A DNA stretch of 45,251 nucleotides from Microscillaceae bacterium (GTDB lineage: Bacteria > Bacteroidota > Bacteroidia > Cytophagales > Microscillaceae): assembly GCA_003483885.1 (NCBI GenBank), contig DMXI01000082.1:1-45251 (forward strand). The letters are read 5' to 3'. The position numbers and the translations under genes are program-made. The notes under the pieces were generated by a model that was not told the origin of the DNA, did not search any database, and was given only the letters and a program-made list of their open reading frames with translations. This document shows, piece after piece, positions 17,249 to 28,500 of the stretch (positions are counted from its first letter, which is position 1; each line of letters begins with the position of its first letter).

Positions 17249-18847
17249 ATGAAAAAAACATACATATTACTACTCATCATTTGCTGGGCTAATGTGAGAT
17301 TTGCCCAAACCCCAAGCAAACTTCTCACTACTCAAGAACTGGCCCAACAACGAGTATACAAATCCTGGAGCAAGGCCCTGCGTCAACCTGCCAAGGTGTA
17401 TCGGTTGGATTTATCTAAACAAAATCTCAAAGCGGTTTCCCGCAACATCCACGTGTTTAATCGGGTGCAAGAGCTACGACTGACGCACAACCAACTAGAT
17501 AGCCTACCCAGCGAAATGAAAGCGCTCGCAAATTTGCAAATACTAGATGTGCGTCACAATCAACTCAAGGCAGTACCTCAGTGGATCAACCAGTTTCGGC
17601 ACTTGCATACGTTGAAACTTTCTCACAATCCAGTAAAAGAGTTACCCAAAAGTTTGACCACATTACGCAGACTCACCCATTTGAGCATTGTACAAACCAA
17701 GATTAAGCAATTGCCTGAAAACTTTGGGCGAATGAGTGGCCTCAAAACACTGGAAGCCTCTAAGGCTTTGCAAGCTGACTGGCAAATACTCCGCAAAAAG
17801 GCTAAAGTGTTCACCAGTCTGAAAGAAGCGCTCAAAACTCCTGAGGAGGTATATCAATTGGAATTGCACGGCCTACGTCAAGTGCCCATGCAGGAGTTGA
17901 AGAAATTCAAAAACCTGGAAGTACTCAATTTGAACAACAATGCCCTCAAGAGTTTGCCCAAAGACATTGGAGATTTACAAAGTCTGAAAGAATTGCATTT
18001 GCAAAATAACCTGCTGAAGGGCTTGCCCAAAGAGGTAGGTAACTTGAAAAGCCTACAGAAGCTCAACCTGAAAATGAATCGCTTAGAAACGGTTCCAGGG
18101 GAATTGAAAAACCTGAAATCATTGGAAAAACTTTCTTTATACAACAACCAACTCAAAAGCTTACCCAAAGAATTGGGAGAGATGAAATCACTCAAAAATC
18201 TGGACGTGTCACGCAATCGTTTGCAAAGTTTGCCCCAAGAGCTGATGCAAGCCAAAAACCTGGAAGCACTCAACTTACGCAGCAATACGCTGCAAAAGCT
18301 ACCTGAAACTTTGGGCGATCTGGACAAACTCAAAAGCCTCAATCTGGATGGCAACCGATTGAGCGAACTACCCAAAAGTCTGGGCCAGCTCAAAAGCCTC
18401 GAACGACTAGACTTGCGGGTCAATGGGCTCAAAAAACTACCTGAAAGTTTGGGTGATTTGAAAAACCTGAAACATTTGCAACTGCGCAAAAACCAATTGG
18501 AGCAACTCCCCAAGAGCCTGGGCAATTTAAAGAACCTGGAAAGCCTCGATACCTGGGGCAACGTGTTGCAAGGGTTGCCCGAAAGCGTAGGGGGACTCAA
18601 AAAGCTTAAAAACCTAAACCTGGCTTACAACCAACTGAATGCTTTGCCGGAGAGTTTGGGGAATTTGGAAAACTTGGAAAAGCTGAATTTATGGAGTAAT
18701 GGTACTTTGCAAAAACTGCCTGCTAGTTTAGGCAAGCTCAAAAACCTGCAAAGTTTCAAAATGCAATTTAACAAGCTCCCTATAGGCGAGCGTAATTTGC
18801 TACAAAACCGCCTCTTGACAACCAAAGTGAGGGGATTGAAATTCTAA
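17249..18847 (+). CDS. Exported leucine-rich-repeat protein
   Basis: A 532-residue protein with a signal peptide (MKKTYILLLIICWANVRFAQ). I start it at the ATG at 17249; the frame is open to a TTG at 17183, which would precede the signal sequence. About five LRR units lie in residues 60-170, a spacer of about 40 residues follows (EASKALQADWQIL...), and thirteen more regular 23-residue units follow, of the form LKxLxLxxNxLxxLPxxLGxL. These are plant/PS-type bacterial LRRs and form a protein-binding solenoid. No catalytic domain is present. It ends 15 bp before the RHS-like partner gene, so it is likely in the RHS operon and may bind target or self-surface proteins (inference). Confidence 0.85.
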   Translation: MKKTYILLLIICWANVRFAQTPSKLLTTQELAQQRVYKSWSKALRQPAKVYRLDLSKQNLKAVSRNIHVFNRVQELRLTHNQLDSLPSEMKALANLQILDVRHNQLKAVPQWINQFRHLHTLKLSHNPVKELPKSLTTLRRLTHLSIVQTKIKQLPENFGRMSGLKTLEASKALQADWQILRKKAKVFTSLKEALKTPEEVYQLELHGLRQVPMQELKKFKNLEVLNLNNNALKSLPKDIGDLQSLKELHLQNNLLKGLPKEVGNLKSLQKLNLKMNRLETVPGELKNLKSLEKLSLYNNQLKSLPKELGEMKSLKNLDVSRNRLQSLPQELMQAKNLEALNLRSNTLQKLPETLGDLDKLKSLNLDGNRLSELPKSLGQLKSLERLDLRVNGLKKLPESLGDLKNLKHLQLRKNQLEQLPKSLGNLKNLESLDTWGNVLQGLPESVGGLKKLKNLNLAYNQLNALPESLGNLENLEKLNLWSNGTLQKLPASLGKLKNLQSFKMQFNKLPIGERNLLQNRLLTTKVRGLKF

Positions 18848-18862
18848 ATATCAATAAAATAA

Positions 18863-21800
18863 ATGATCAAAAGGATTATAAAAATGTATAGGAAAATGAA
18901 CATAGTCAAACGAATCAACTCCTATCAATGGCTATTGGTTATAGGGTTGTTGATAGGGATCAATGAACAGATTTGGGCACAACAAATAGCCCCTGATGTT
19001 CCACCTTCTCCTCAGGCCGCCTCTTTAGAAAAGTTTGCCGAGGTGCCAGTGAGTTTATATACTGGTACCCCAGGCATAAGCGTGCCTATCTGCGAATTAA
19101 GAAGTCGCCGTTTATCTATACCCATCTCATTGGGTTATAATTATGGTGGTTTTAAGCCCAATGAGATGCCTAGTTGGGTAGGCTTGGGCTGGGCTTTAAA
19201 TGCAGGAGGAGTGATTACCCGCACGGTACGAGGGCTACCCGATGAAACGAAGGTCAAGGGCTATTTTGCGATTGCCGATCAAATCAAAGAAAAATATAAG
19301 CCTTATGATACAACTGCTACGGATTGGTTTTTTCTGAAAGGGGTAATTGCTGGTGAAAAAGATACCCAGCCTGACATGTATTCCTTTAATTTGGGAGGCG
19401 TTTCGGGGAAGTTTATTGTGAAAAAAGAAGCAGATGGTACTTTCAAAGCCCACACCATTCCTTACCAGGATGTGAAAATTAAAGTACCTAGCGATATTGC
19501 CAAAGGAGAATGGGAGATTACTACTGCAGATGGTACGAAGTATTATTTGGGTGGGATAATGTCTAATCCACCTTCGGGTATGGCTTCTGAATATATTGAA
19601 ACCACCGTGTCATCCACTTACCCATTGCAAAGTAGCTCTCCTGAGAGTCAGAATACCCAGTTTTATACCTCTTCCTGGTATTTGCGTAGCATTGTTTCGG
19701 CTAATAATGACGATCAAATAGATTTTTATTACCAGCATAATGACATTGCCGATAAATATCACCGAACTTATTCCGAAAGTAAGACTGTACGTCTTGCTGG
19801 TGCTACCAAGGACCAAGCACCTGGCTGTGATGTACCAAGCGGAATCACTACTACCGTAACCGAGGCCAGTGTGGATAATCGTTTGCATATCAAAGAAATT
19901 GTAAGTTCGGTAGGTTATAAGGTGGTGTTTACCGAAGGGGCTTTGCGCCAAGATTATAACGATTATTCATTGGCCAAAATAGAAGTATATTCGTCTCCCA
20001 CCCAATTGGTAAAAACTTTTGAGCTCAATTATATTTACTTGGCAAGCGGTACCAGTGGCTACAAGCGATTATTATTAGATAAGGTGCAGCAAACAAGCTT
20101 AACTGGCAACAAGGGAGCTTACCGCTTTACCTACAACCAAGCCATCAGTACAAATATTGACGCTACTTTTGAGCGAGGGATTGATCATTGGGGCTATTAC
20201 AATGGAGCGAATAACACCACTTTGATCCCTGATTATAGTTACCCTACTGCTCGATTAAATTTTCAAGGGGGAGATCGGGAGATTAATCCAGAAAGAGCAA
20301 AAGTAGGCGCCTTGACAGAAATGACCTATCCTACGGGAGGCAAGGCCATTCTTACCTGGGAGTCCAATACTTATAATAACCCCAACTGTGATGGAAAAAT
20401 TGAGCATAAACCTCAAGACAAAACCGCCAGTGTACAATTTATAAAAAATGCCCAAGTGGGTAATCAAGGCTCATTTACAGACGTTGAAAAACAAACCTTT
20501 ACAATAGAAAAGCAGCAAAAAGTGCGCATTTTTTCTGAGGTAATCTTACCACAAATTAATGGCAATACCCCGATTGGAATTTTTGGAGGCAATGTAAAAG
20601 TAGTAGCCCTTAGCGGAGTAGATTTAAGTACGCGCACCACGGTGTTTGACTATAGCACGGCGGCTAATAGTCTATTGGACTTGGACCTTATGCCAGGTAC
20701 TTACGAGATTGAAGCTGATATCTGGGGCGATGCAACTGAAATGCCCGACAACAGCGAAGTGTCGGCAAGCATTAAGGTAAATTTTACCCGTTTGGAGTTT
20801 GTGGGGCCAAACGGATGTCAAAAATATGGGCCAGGGTTACGCATTGCCAAAACAGAAATGTTGGATGGAGTAAGCACCGCGCACACCATTGTAAAAGAAT
20901 ATAAATACCACGCTTTTGATGAGCCTCAAAATTCGAGTGGTTACCTGATGGGACAAGCATTGAGATACTATGACATTGTTACTTTCAGAGTTTTAAGTGG
21001 TATCAACTTCTTGTATTCTTGTACCCAATTAAAGTTGTATTCCAATAGCATTCGTTCCAGTGGGCAAACCAAAGGCAGCCCAATAGGATATCGTCATGTG
21101 ACGGTTTTGCACGGGAAAGGCGGTATCAATGGGCGAGAAGAAAACGAGTATTCTTTTGCAAACGACCAGAGTTATGGCTTTGGTACTAAAATAGACGCTG
21201 ATTGGAAGCGGGGCCATTTGGTAGAAAAACGCGTGTATGACGTTTATGGGCGCATTTTGAACAAAACCCATAATTATTACGCCACCCTGGATGCAGACAG
21301 TACCTTACCTCATTATCATGAGGCCCTTGGGGTAGTAGCTCAGATGTTGAAAACCTATCCGATAAATACAGACATTCGTGACCCAGAACTCAATGAGTTA
21401 GTCTATGATGTATACAAGATTCGCTCTGCCTGGCACCGCTTAGACCGCACCGAGGCTACTCAGTACTACTATGACAAGGAAGGTACGACTGATTCGACCA
21501 CTACGGTCAACGAAAACTTTTATGACAACCCTACGGTGCATGCGTTCGTGACCCGTACCCGCACTACTGATAGTGAAGGAAGGGTGCTCATCACTAAAAA
21601 TCGTTATCCCCAAGATATTTTACCAAGTGAATCCAAGTTCAAGACTCAAGCCCAATGGCTAGAGGATAAATATATGATTGGGAGTCCAATGATTAGTATC
21701 ACTTTTAGTGATGACAAATTAATCGGGGCATCTTTTCAGGATTATCAACGCCACGGGGTAAACAACGTGTATCCTTTGGCTAGTTATGTGGCAGAGTTGG

Positions 21801-22567
21801 CTACCCCGTTGAACAATGAAGCAGCATTGTATGCAGTAGATGGGAACAATAACCTGATCAATTTTACGCGAAAGCAGCAATATTCCTTTGATTTTTTAAG
21901 AGGCAATGTAATCCAAGTGGTGAAGGAAGACGATATTACTACCTCGTTTATATGGAACTACAACCGTACATTGATGACTGCCCAAGTAGTCAATGCCTCA
22001 GAGGATCAGGTAGCGTATACCAGCTTTGAACCTCAAGATGAATTAGGCCAATGGGTGATTGCCAGTGGTAGTTGGGTATTTGATGGTAGCACAAGCTATA
22101 ATGGTACCCAATCGCTCCAAGCAAGTGGTTCATTGGTAACGATTGAAAGCAATCCTTTAGCCAATTATCTTGCCCATACCTATCAGGTGAGCTTTTGGAA
22201 AAAAGGAAATGGAACGGTCACGGTAGTAGGAGCAACAGACGTGCAACTGATTAAAACAATCAATACCAATTGGGTCAATGGTGGCTGGTCACTTTACGTA
22301 GCCACAGTAAAAGGCAGTGATTTGTCAGGACAAAAAGTGAAAGTAACAGTGCCTGCGGGGGTAAATATTGACGAGCTACGCCTACACCCGGTTGAAGCAC
22401 GCATGCAAACCTTTACTTATGAGCCGCTCATAGGGGTGAGTTCTATCACCGATGCCAAACATATGACGGTATACCACGAATATGATGCCTTGAATCGCTT
22501 GAAGCTTACCCGTGATTTTGAAGGCAATATTCTGAAAAGATACACTTATAAATACAAAGGAGAATAA
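18863..22567 (+). CDS. RHS/YD-repeat-like exported partner protein
   Basis: A 1234-residue protein with a long, late signal peptide (hydrophobic WLLVIGLLIGI, cut near WAQ, about residue 40). ATGs at 18884 and 18896 are alternative starts. The N-terminal part (SLEKFAEVPVSLYTGTPGISVPICEL...LGYNYGGFKPNEMPSWVGLGWALNAGG) is the opening of bacteroidete RHS-type shells. The middle is beta-rich with DUF-type strands. A jelly-roll, CBM-like segment (FEPQDELGQWVIASGSWVFDG...) lies at about 1055-1175. The last 50 residues are typical YD repeats (YEYDALNRLKLTRDFEGNILKRYTY). It stops 2 bp before the start of the RHS core gene, so the two are translated together and may build one cage split over two chains. 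Confidence 0.85.
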   Translation: MIKRIIKMYRKMNIVKRINSYQWLLVIGLLIGINEQIWAQQIAPDVPPSPQAASLEKFAEVPVSLYTGTPGISVPICELRSRRLSIPISLGYNYGGFKPNEMPSWVGLGWALNAGGVITRTVRGLPDETKVKGYFAIADQIKEKYKPYDTTATDWFFLKGVIAGEKDTQPDMYSFNLGGVSGKFIVKKEADGTFKAHTIPYQDVKIKVPSDIAKGEWEITTADGTKYYLGGIMSNPPSGMASEYIETTVSSTYPLQSSSPESQNTQFYTSSWYLRSIVSANNDDQIDFYYQHNDIADKYHRTYSESKTVRLAGATKDQAPGCDVPSGITTTVTEASVDNRLHIKEIVSSVGYKVVFTEGALRQDYNDYSLAKIEVYSSPTQLVKTFELNYIYLASGTSGYKRLLLDKVQQTSLTGNKGAYRFTYNQAISTNIDATFERGIDHWGYYNGANNTTLIPDYSYPTARLNFQGGDREINPERAKVGALTEMTYPTGGKAILTWESNTYNNPNCDGKIEHKPQDKTASVQFIKNAQVGNQGSFTDVEKQTFTIEKQQKVRIFSEVILPQINGNTPIGIFGGNVKVVALSGVDLSTRTTVFDYSTAANSLLDLDLMPGTYEIEADIWGDATEMPDNSEVSASIKVNFTRLEFVGPNGCQKYGPGLRIAKTEMLDGVSTAHTIVKEYKYHAFDEPQNSSGYLMGQALRYYDIVTFRVLSGINFLYSCTQLKLYSNSIRSSGQTKGSPIGYRHVTVLHGKGGINGREENEYSFANDQSYGFGTKIDADWKRGHLVEKRVYDVYGRILNKTHNYYATLDADSTLPHYHEALGVVAQMLKTYPINTDIRDPELNELVYDVYKIRSAWHRLDRTEATQYYYDKEGTTDSTTTVNENFYDNPTVHAFVTRTRTTDSEGRVLITKNRYPQDILPSESKFKTQAQWLEDKYMIGSPMISITFSDDKLIGASFQDYQRHGVNNVYPLASYVAELATPLNNEAALYAVDGNNNLINFTRKQQYSFDFLRGNVIQVVKEDDITTSFIWNYNRTLMTAQVVNASEDQVAYTSFEPQDELGQWVIASGSWVFDGSTSYNGTQSLQASGSLVTIESNPLANYLAHTYQVSFWKKGNGTVTVVGATDVQLIKTINTNWVNGGWSLYVATVKGSDLSGQKVKVTVPAGVNIDELRLHPVEARMQTFTYEPLIGVSSITDAKHMTVYHEYDALNRLKLTRDFEGNILKRYTYKYKGE

Positions 22568-22569
22568 GT

Positions 22570-25500
22570 ATGCAAACGAAAAAAATAGGTAGATCACGCA
22601 TGAAAACAAAAAAGATTAAATTGCTCAGGTGGGCTAGCCTTTGGCTTTTGTTGAGTCTGGCTTTGCTCCCACAAATTACCCTAGCTCAACAATCTTCGCC
22701 TTACATTGACGGCTTGACTTCGGTATGTGATGAAGAAACGGTGCAATACTCCGTTGTATTTCTTTCGGGTAGTGTAACCTGGGAAGTAGTAGGAGGTGGT
22801 GGGTACGTAAAAACCGCCTCTGGTTTGGATGCAGAGATCGTATGGACGGCACCTGGAACTCGCACTTTGCGGGCAACCATCACCCCAGAGTTTGGGAGCG
22901 CTCGAGTAGAAACTACAACCGTTACGGTAAAAGCATTGCCTTCGGTGGTCGTTTCAGGGCCAACCATGATTCGGGCTGGTACTGCCGCCAGTCTTACTGC
23001 TACGGGAGCTGGTAGTTATGCCTGGAGTTATCGTTTAACCAGTAGTAGCGGGGCTTATACGCCCATAAGCGATCCAACTACCCTTACTTTGCACGAAAAT
23101 ACCACTTTCAAAGTAGTAGGAACCACCAACAGTTGTCCAGGGGAAGAAGTGTACCATACGGTGCAGGTAGTCAAAACCCCTACCGTGGCTTCTACCTGGG
23201 GAAGCGCCTGGGCAGTAGGGGCTACCTTTGGGACCAGTTTTCAAGTTACAGGAACCCCAGGTGCCAACGGCACGACTTGTCGCTGGTATAGCAGTGCTTC
23301 GGAAGGGGAGCCATTGGCCACCAGCAACAACCCTATTTTGAATTTGGCTGCCTTAAACTTGAATACTTTTTACGTAGCTTCTTACAATGCCAGTCAAGAG
23401 GTAGAAAGTGCCCGAGTTCCTTTTAAAATATTGCGTTTAGAGTTGGCCACCAATAATAACTCTACCAGCTGTAATGGTACCAATACTGTGGTGGCTGCGG
23501 TCAATGGTTGGCCTTCGGCGTATGCGATTGAAGAAATTACGACAAGTTTGCCCACTGGGGAGCATTATCTGCAATACCATTGGTACAGCGATGCCGCTGG
23601 AACAAATCTGTTGCAAACCGGAAGCACTGCTACCTTGGGCGCACAATATGCGGGAACCAATGTGTATGCCAGGGTGACTTTGAATGGGGGAATTTTGAGC
23701 GACCTTAAGCCCGAAGCGCTCCCTTCGGCTACCAATCCGATTCGCCCTATTTTTGTAGGCATGCAAAATTGCGGGGCTACGGTCACGCTAAGTGGAGCAC
23801 AAAGTGGTGAAACCTATCGTTTAGTATTTGAGAAAGAATTTAACGGCAACTGGACCAAGATTGACTCTAGCGAAAGTACCAATGGGGTGTTTAATTTACC
23901 TCCTTCGCAGCATTTGCTTTCATTCGATGCGCGTTATCGTATGTACATTACCAATAGCAATGGTTGTAAAGGAGCAGATAAACTCGTACAAGGGTTTGAA
24001 CCTAATTTCCCTGAATATGCCAGAGCTTATGCTTTCCCTAGTCAGGGGATTTGTTTGGGAGAAAAAATCACCGCTTCGGTGGGTACTGGAGCACTGGACG
24101 ATACCTTTAATAAATTTGAGTGGTCGGTCAATGGAACTTACCTGGGCACAACTACCTACCCTACGGTTACTTATGATTATACCCCAACTGCTACCGGAAC
24201 CTATACTTTCTCGGTAAAAGTGTATCATAAAACGACGGATTGTGCTATAAAAATATTTACCGCTCCCTCGGTACAGGTAAATGACGCGGTTCCACCTGCG
24301 CCAGCCTTTACTACCGAGTCGTCTACCAAATGTGAAGGAGGAAAAACACTCATTAGAGCGACTGGGGGAAGTGCCAATACCACTTATCGTTGGTACAAAG
24401 ACAATGTAAGGCTAACTAGCCAGGATGCGTTTTTATTGGTAGACAACACCTTAACACCTGCTACCTATGAATTATCTTTGATAAATACGGGGGGATGCGA
24501 AGGCCCTCGGGTAACCATCCCTATGGCAGTAAACGCCGCTTTGGCTAAACCTACTATAGATTCGGTTTCCATCGTTCCGGATGCTGCCGGGGTGAGGACG
24601 ATCAAAGTAAAAGGAGCACAAGTGGGACAGAAATATGTATGGAGCGGACTGGAAGGAGTATCGGATAGCTTGACTGCTGGCGGAACGATGACCTGGAACT
24701 TCAACCGAACTACGGTGATTTCTGTCTATATTAAATATACCGACGGTAGTTGTGAGAGCGAAAAATTGTATATTCCTATTCGGGTAATAGACCCCTATGC
24801 CCATATTGAGGAAGCAGACCTTAACCTGACTGGGATACAAACCATCAGAAAAAAGTACATCAATGAAGCGGATGTTGTAAATCTATCTGTGATAGAGCAA
24901 CAAACCCGTTGGCAGCGAGTGTATCTTGATGGCTTGGGGAGGCCAGTTCAAACCATTGACCAGGAAGCATCGCCCAATAAACTCGATGTGGTGCAGGCCA
25001 TGGGCTATGACGACATAGGGCGCTCACCCAGAAACTATTTGCCTTATACCTCGGGCGTAAACCTAAAAGGATTTAAATCTGGAGGAATTACGGCTACCAA
25101 GGCTTTTTATGCTGAAGGTCAAAGCGTGACCCATGCCACCGATCCGCATCCTTATGCATTGAGTGAGTTTGAATCTTCGCCTTTGAACCGATCCTTTGTA
25201 CAATACGCACCCGGAGCCCATTGGGTAGGAGCTAAAAAAGCCGTCACCACTTGCTTATATACCAACCCTGACCCCAACGGTGCGAACACCGCTGCTCAGG
25301 ACAAAATACGCTTGCTACGGGTCAACAATGTGCTGGCCCAAGGTGATGTAGCCATTGATCAGGAGACCTGGGTATTGGATGCGCTGGAAACTGACGAGAA
25401 TGATCAGGTAAAAACAACTTATGAAGCTCGCCAGGGGATTGAACTAAGAGCTGGACTAACCTTGAGCAACACCCACCCTTCGGTGACGCTTACCGTCAAC

Positions 25501-28500
25501 CCTGGGGACCAAAATGTGCCAGTAGTGGCCGGTTTTTATGCCCAGGGAGAACTGGCGCGCACCACCATTACCGACGAAGATGGTAAGGTGACCGAAGAGT
25601 TTAAAAACAAATCGGGACAGGTGATCTTAAAACGCGCCAAGGTGGATGAAAACACTTGGGCCCAAACTTACTACGCTTACGATGACTTCGGGCAGTTGAG
25701 CTACGTATTGCCTCCCGAAGCGGTCAAAGTATTAGAAGCCCATCACTGGGATTTTGCCAACGAAACGGTGAAAACCGAGGTAGCCCGTTTGTGGTATCGT
25801 TATTATTACGATGGGCGCAAGCGTTTGATTACCAAGGAAGTGCCTGGAGCGGGTAAGGTAATGATGGTTTATGATCGTCGCGACCGCTTGGTGCTTTCGC
25901 AAGATGCCAACCAGCGCCAAAGCGACGAGTGGAGTTTTACTAAATACGATGAACTCAACCGCCCAGTCATGACTGGGATTCATACCAATGCCCAAACTCG
26001 CGCTCAGTTACAAACCGCTTTGGATGCAAACTTTGGAACCAATGGTTATCAAACCCACGAAACGATGGATACCACCACGGTGGGAAAGGCCAACCACTTG
26101 TACACCAACCAAAGCTTTCCAGATAGTGACTTGAACGTGCATTCGGTGACTTATTATGACAATTACCACTGGAAAAACGATACCACCGCGCGCTACAATT
26201 TTGACGCGACGGGTGATTTGAACAATCTCGTGGCCGAACCACTTACTTTGATAAACACGGGACAGGTAACTGCCACCAAAACCAAGATTTTGGGAAGTGA
26301 TAGTACCTATCTTACTACCGTAAGTTATTACGATTGCAGAGGACGCGTGCTACAAACTGTAGCCGATAACCACCTGACCAGCGGTAGCGGAGAAAGTGGG
26401 AAAGATCGCACCATGACCCAGTATGCCTTTGATGGCTTGGTGAAGCAAAGTGTGGTGCAGCACTACAATGCAGCCAACAATTCCACCCATTATGTGACCC
26501 AGTGGAGCGAGTATGACCATACGGGAAGGGTAAAAGCCAGCTATCAGGAAATTCAGGACGGAGGCACTTTTGCTTATAAAGACCTCACTGCGGCCAAAGC
26601 GACCGGATCGGTAGAACAAATCAGTACCCTGGCTTACAACGAATTGGGACAACTAATTACCAAAGAGTTAGGAGAGACATCAAACAGTGTAAACCCACTG
26701 CAAACCCTCGATTTCCGCTATAACATCCGAGGGTGGATGACCCACTTGAACGATGCCAACCTGAGCACCCAAAGCCAGGACAACGATTTGTTTGGTTTTG
26801 AGCTGAAATATGCCCAGGGAGCGCAAAACAACTACCTGAATGGCAACATTGGACAAATGGTATGGAAAAGTAGCCTCGACAACGTACAGCGCCAGTATGA
26901 CTATACCTACGATGGCTTGAACCGTTTGAAAACTGCCCAGTACTCATCGGTGACTCGTCCTGGTGAAAATGGTCGCTATGATGTGGGTAACCTGGTATAC
27001 GACCTGAATGGCAACATTCAAAGCCTGAGTCGACAAGGACTACTCACCCAAGATGCCCAGTTGAATATGAGCTTTGGTACGATGGATAGCTTGCAATACA
27101 GCTATCGAGGCAATCAGCTATTGGGGGTGAAAGACCTGGAAGCAGCCAGTGCTACTGGAGTAGCGGGTGATTTTAGAGATGGCCACGCCCATACCACAAG
27201 CGACCCGGACTACCACTACGATGTAAACGGAAACATGAACGAGGACAAAAACAAGGAGATTACAACCATTCGGTACAATCACTTGAATTTGCCCACCATC
27301 ATTAGTTTTTCGGGAGATCGCAGCATAGAATATACGTATGATGCCGCGGGGATCAAACTCAAAAAAGAGGTGTATGAAAATAAAGTCAGAGTTGCCTGGA
27401 CCAATTATGTAGGGAGCTTTGTCTACGAAAGAGACAACCTACAGTTTATCCATACTGCGGAAGGGCGGGCCTTGGCTCCAGGTACGGTAGAAGGCAACCA
27501 AGCCTTTTTGTACGAATACCACTACAAAGACCATTTGGGGAACTTGAGGGTGGCGTTTAGAGAAGGACAGGCCACAACGGCTTTGGCGACTTTTGAAACC
27601 CCTCAAACCGATAAGGACCAAGGTTTTGAATACGATAATGACATTGTAAAAGCCAAACCCAATGGTGCCGGAAGTGCCAGTGAACTGGGAAGTGATACCA
27701 AACCCTTGGGTGCTTGGAAAACGATCAAAGTCACCAAGGGAGACAAGGTAGCAGTAGAAGTACAAGCCCATATTGGTGGAACACCCACCCAGACTTCGGG
27801 CAATGGCTTGCAGTTTTTTGTCCAAACGTTGGCGAATACTTATAATAATAGTCAAGATGGAGGCATCAACAACCCGAATACGCTCTTGCTAGGACTTGGT
27901 TTTAGCCCTGATGGACAACCAAGCCAAACGGCAGGCGTGCCCAATGCCTATTTGCGTTATGTACTGTATGACGAAGCTGGGCAAAATGTCATCAAAAGTG
28001 AGAAAGTTTTTGTAACTTTACCCGTAGATCCTCAGGACTGGGAAACGCTCAGTCTGGACTTTGACATCCCTGAAAATGGTATTTTGCAGGTATACACTGC
28101 CAATGAAACCGCAGATCAAAATGTGTGGTTTGATGACTTAAAAGTTACTTTCACTCCCCAACTTATTGTGCAGGAGAATCATTATTATCCCTTTGGGTTG
28201 GAGCTAATGGGCTTGAACAAGCTCAATCACCCAGAGCATAGATGGAAATTCCAAGGGCAAGAAGAACAAAAAGAGTTCGGTCTAAACTGGAGTAGCTTTA
28301 AGTGGAGAAATGCTGATGTAGCGATTGGCCGTTTTCATTCGGTTGATCCTTTGGCGGAAGACTATTTGTATAATAGTGTATATGCTTTTAGTGAGAACAA
28401 AGTGATTGGAGACATAGAGCTGGAAGGGCTAGAGAGTACCCCAGGAAAGCATAAAGATAATTCTATATTAGGAGGTGTCAGGACATGGTGGAGTAATACA

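Noticed and set aside
17878..18600. 240-codon minus-strand frame opposite the LRR gene
   Set aside because: Its regular Ser/Leu/Arg-rich pattern is the complement of the repeated LRR codons, not a real protein.
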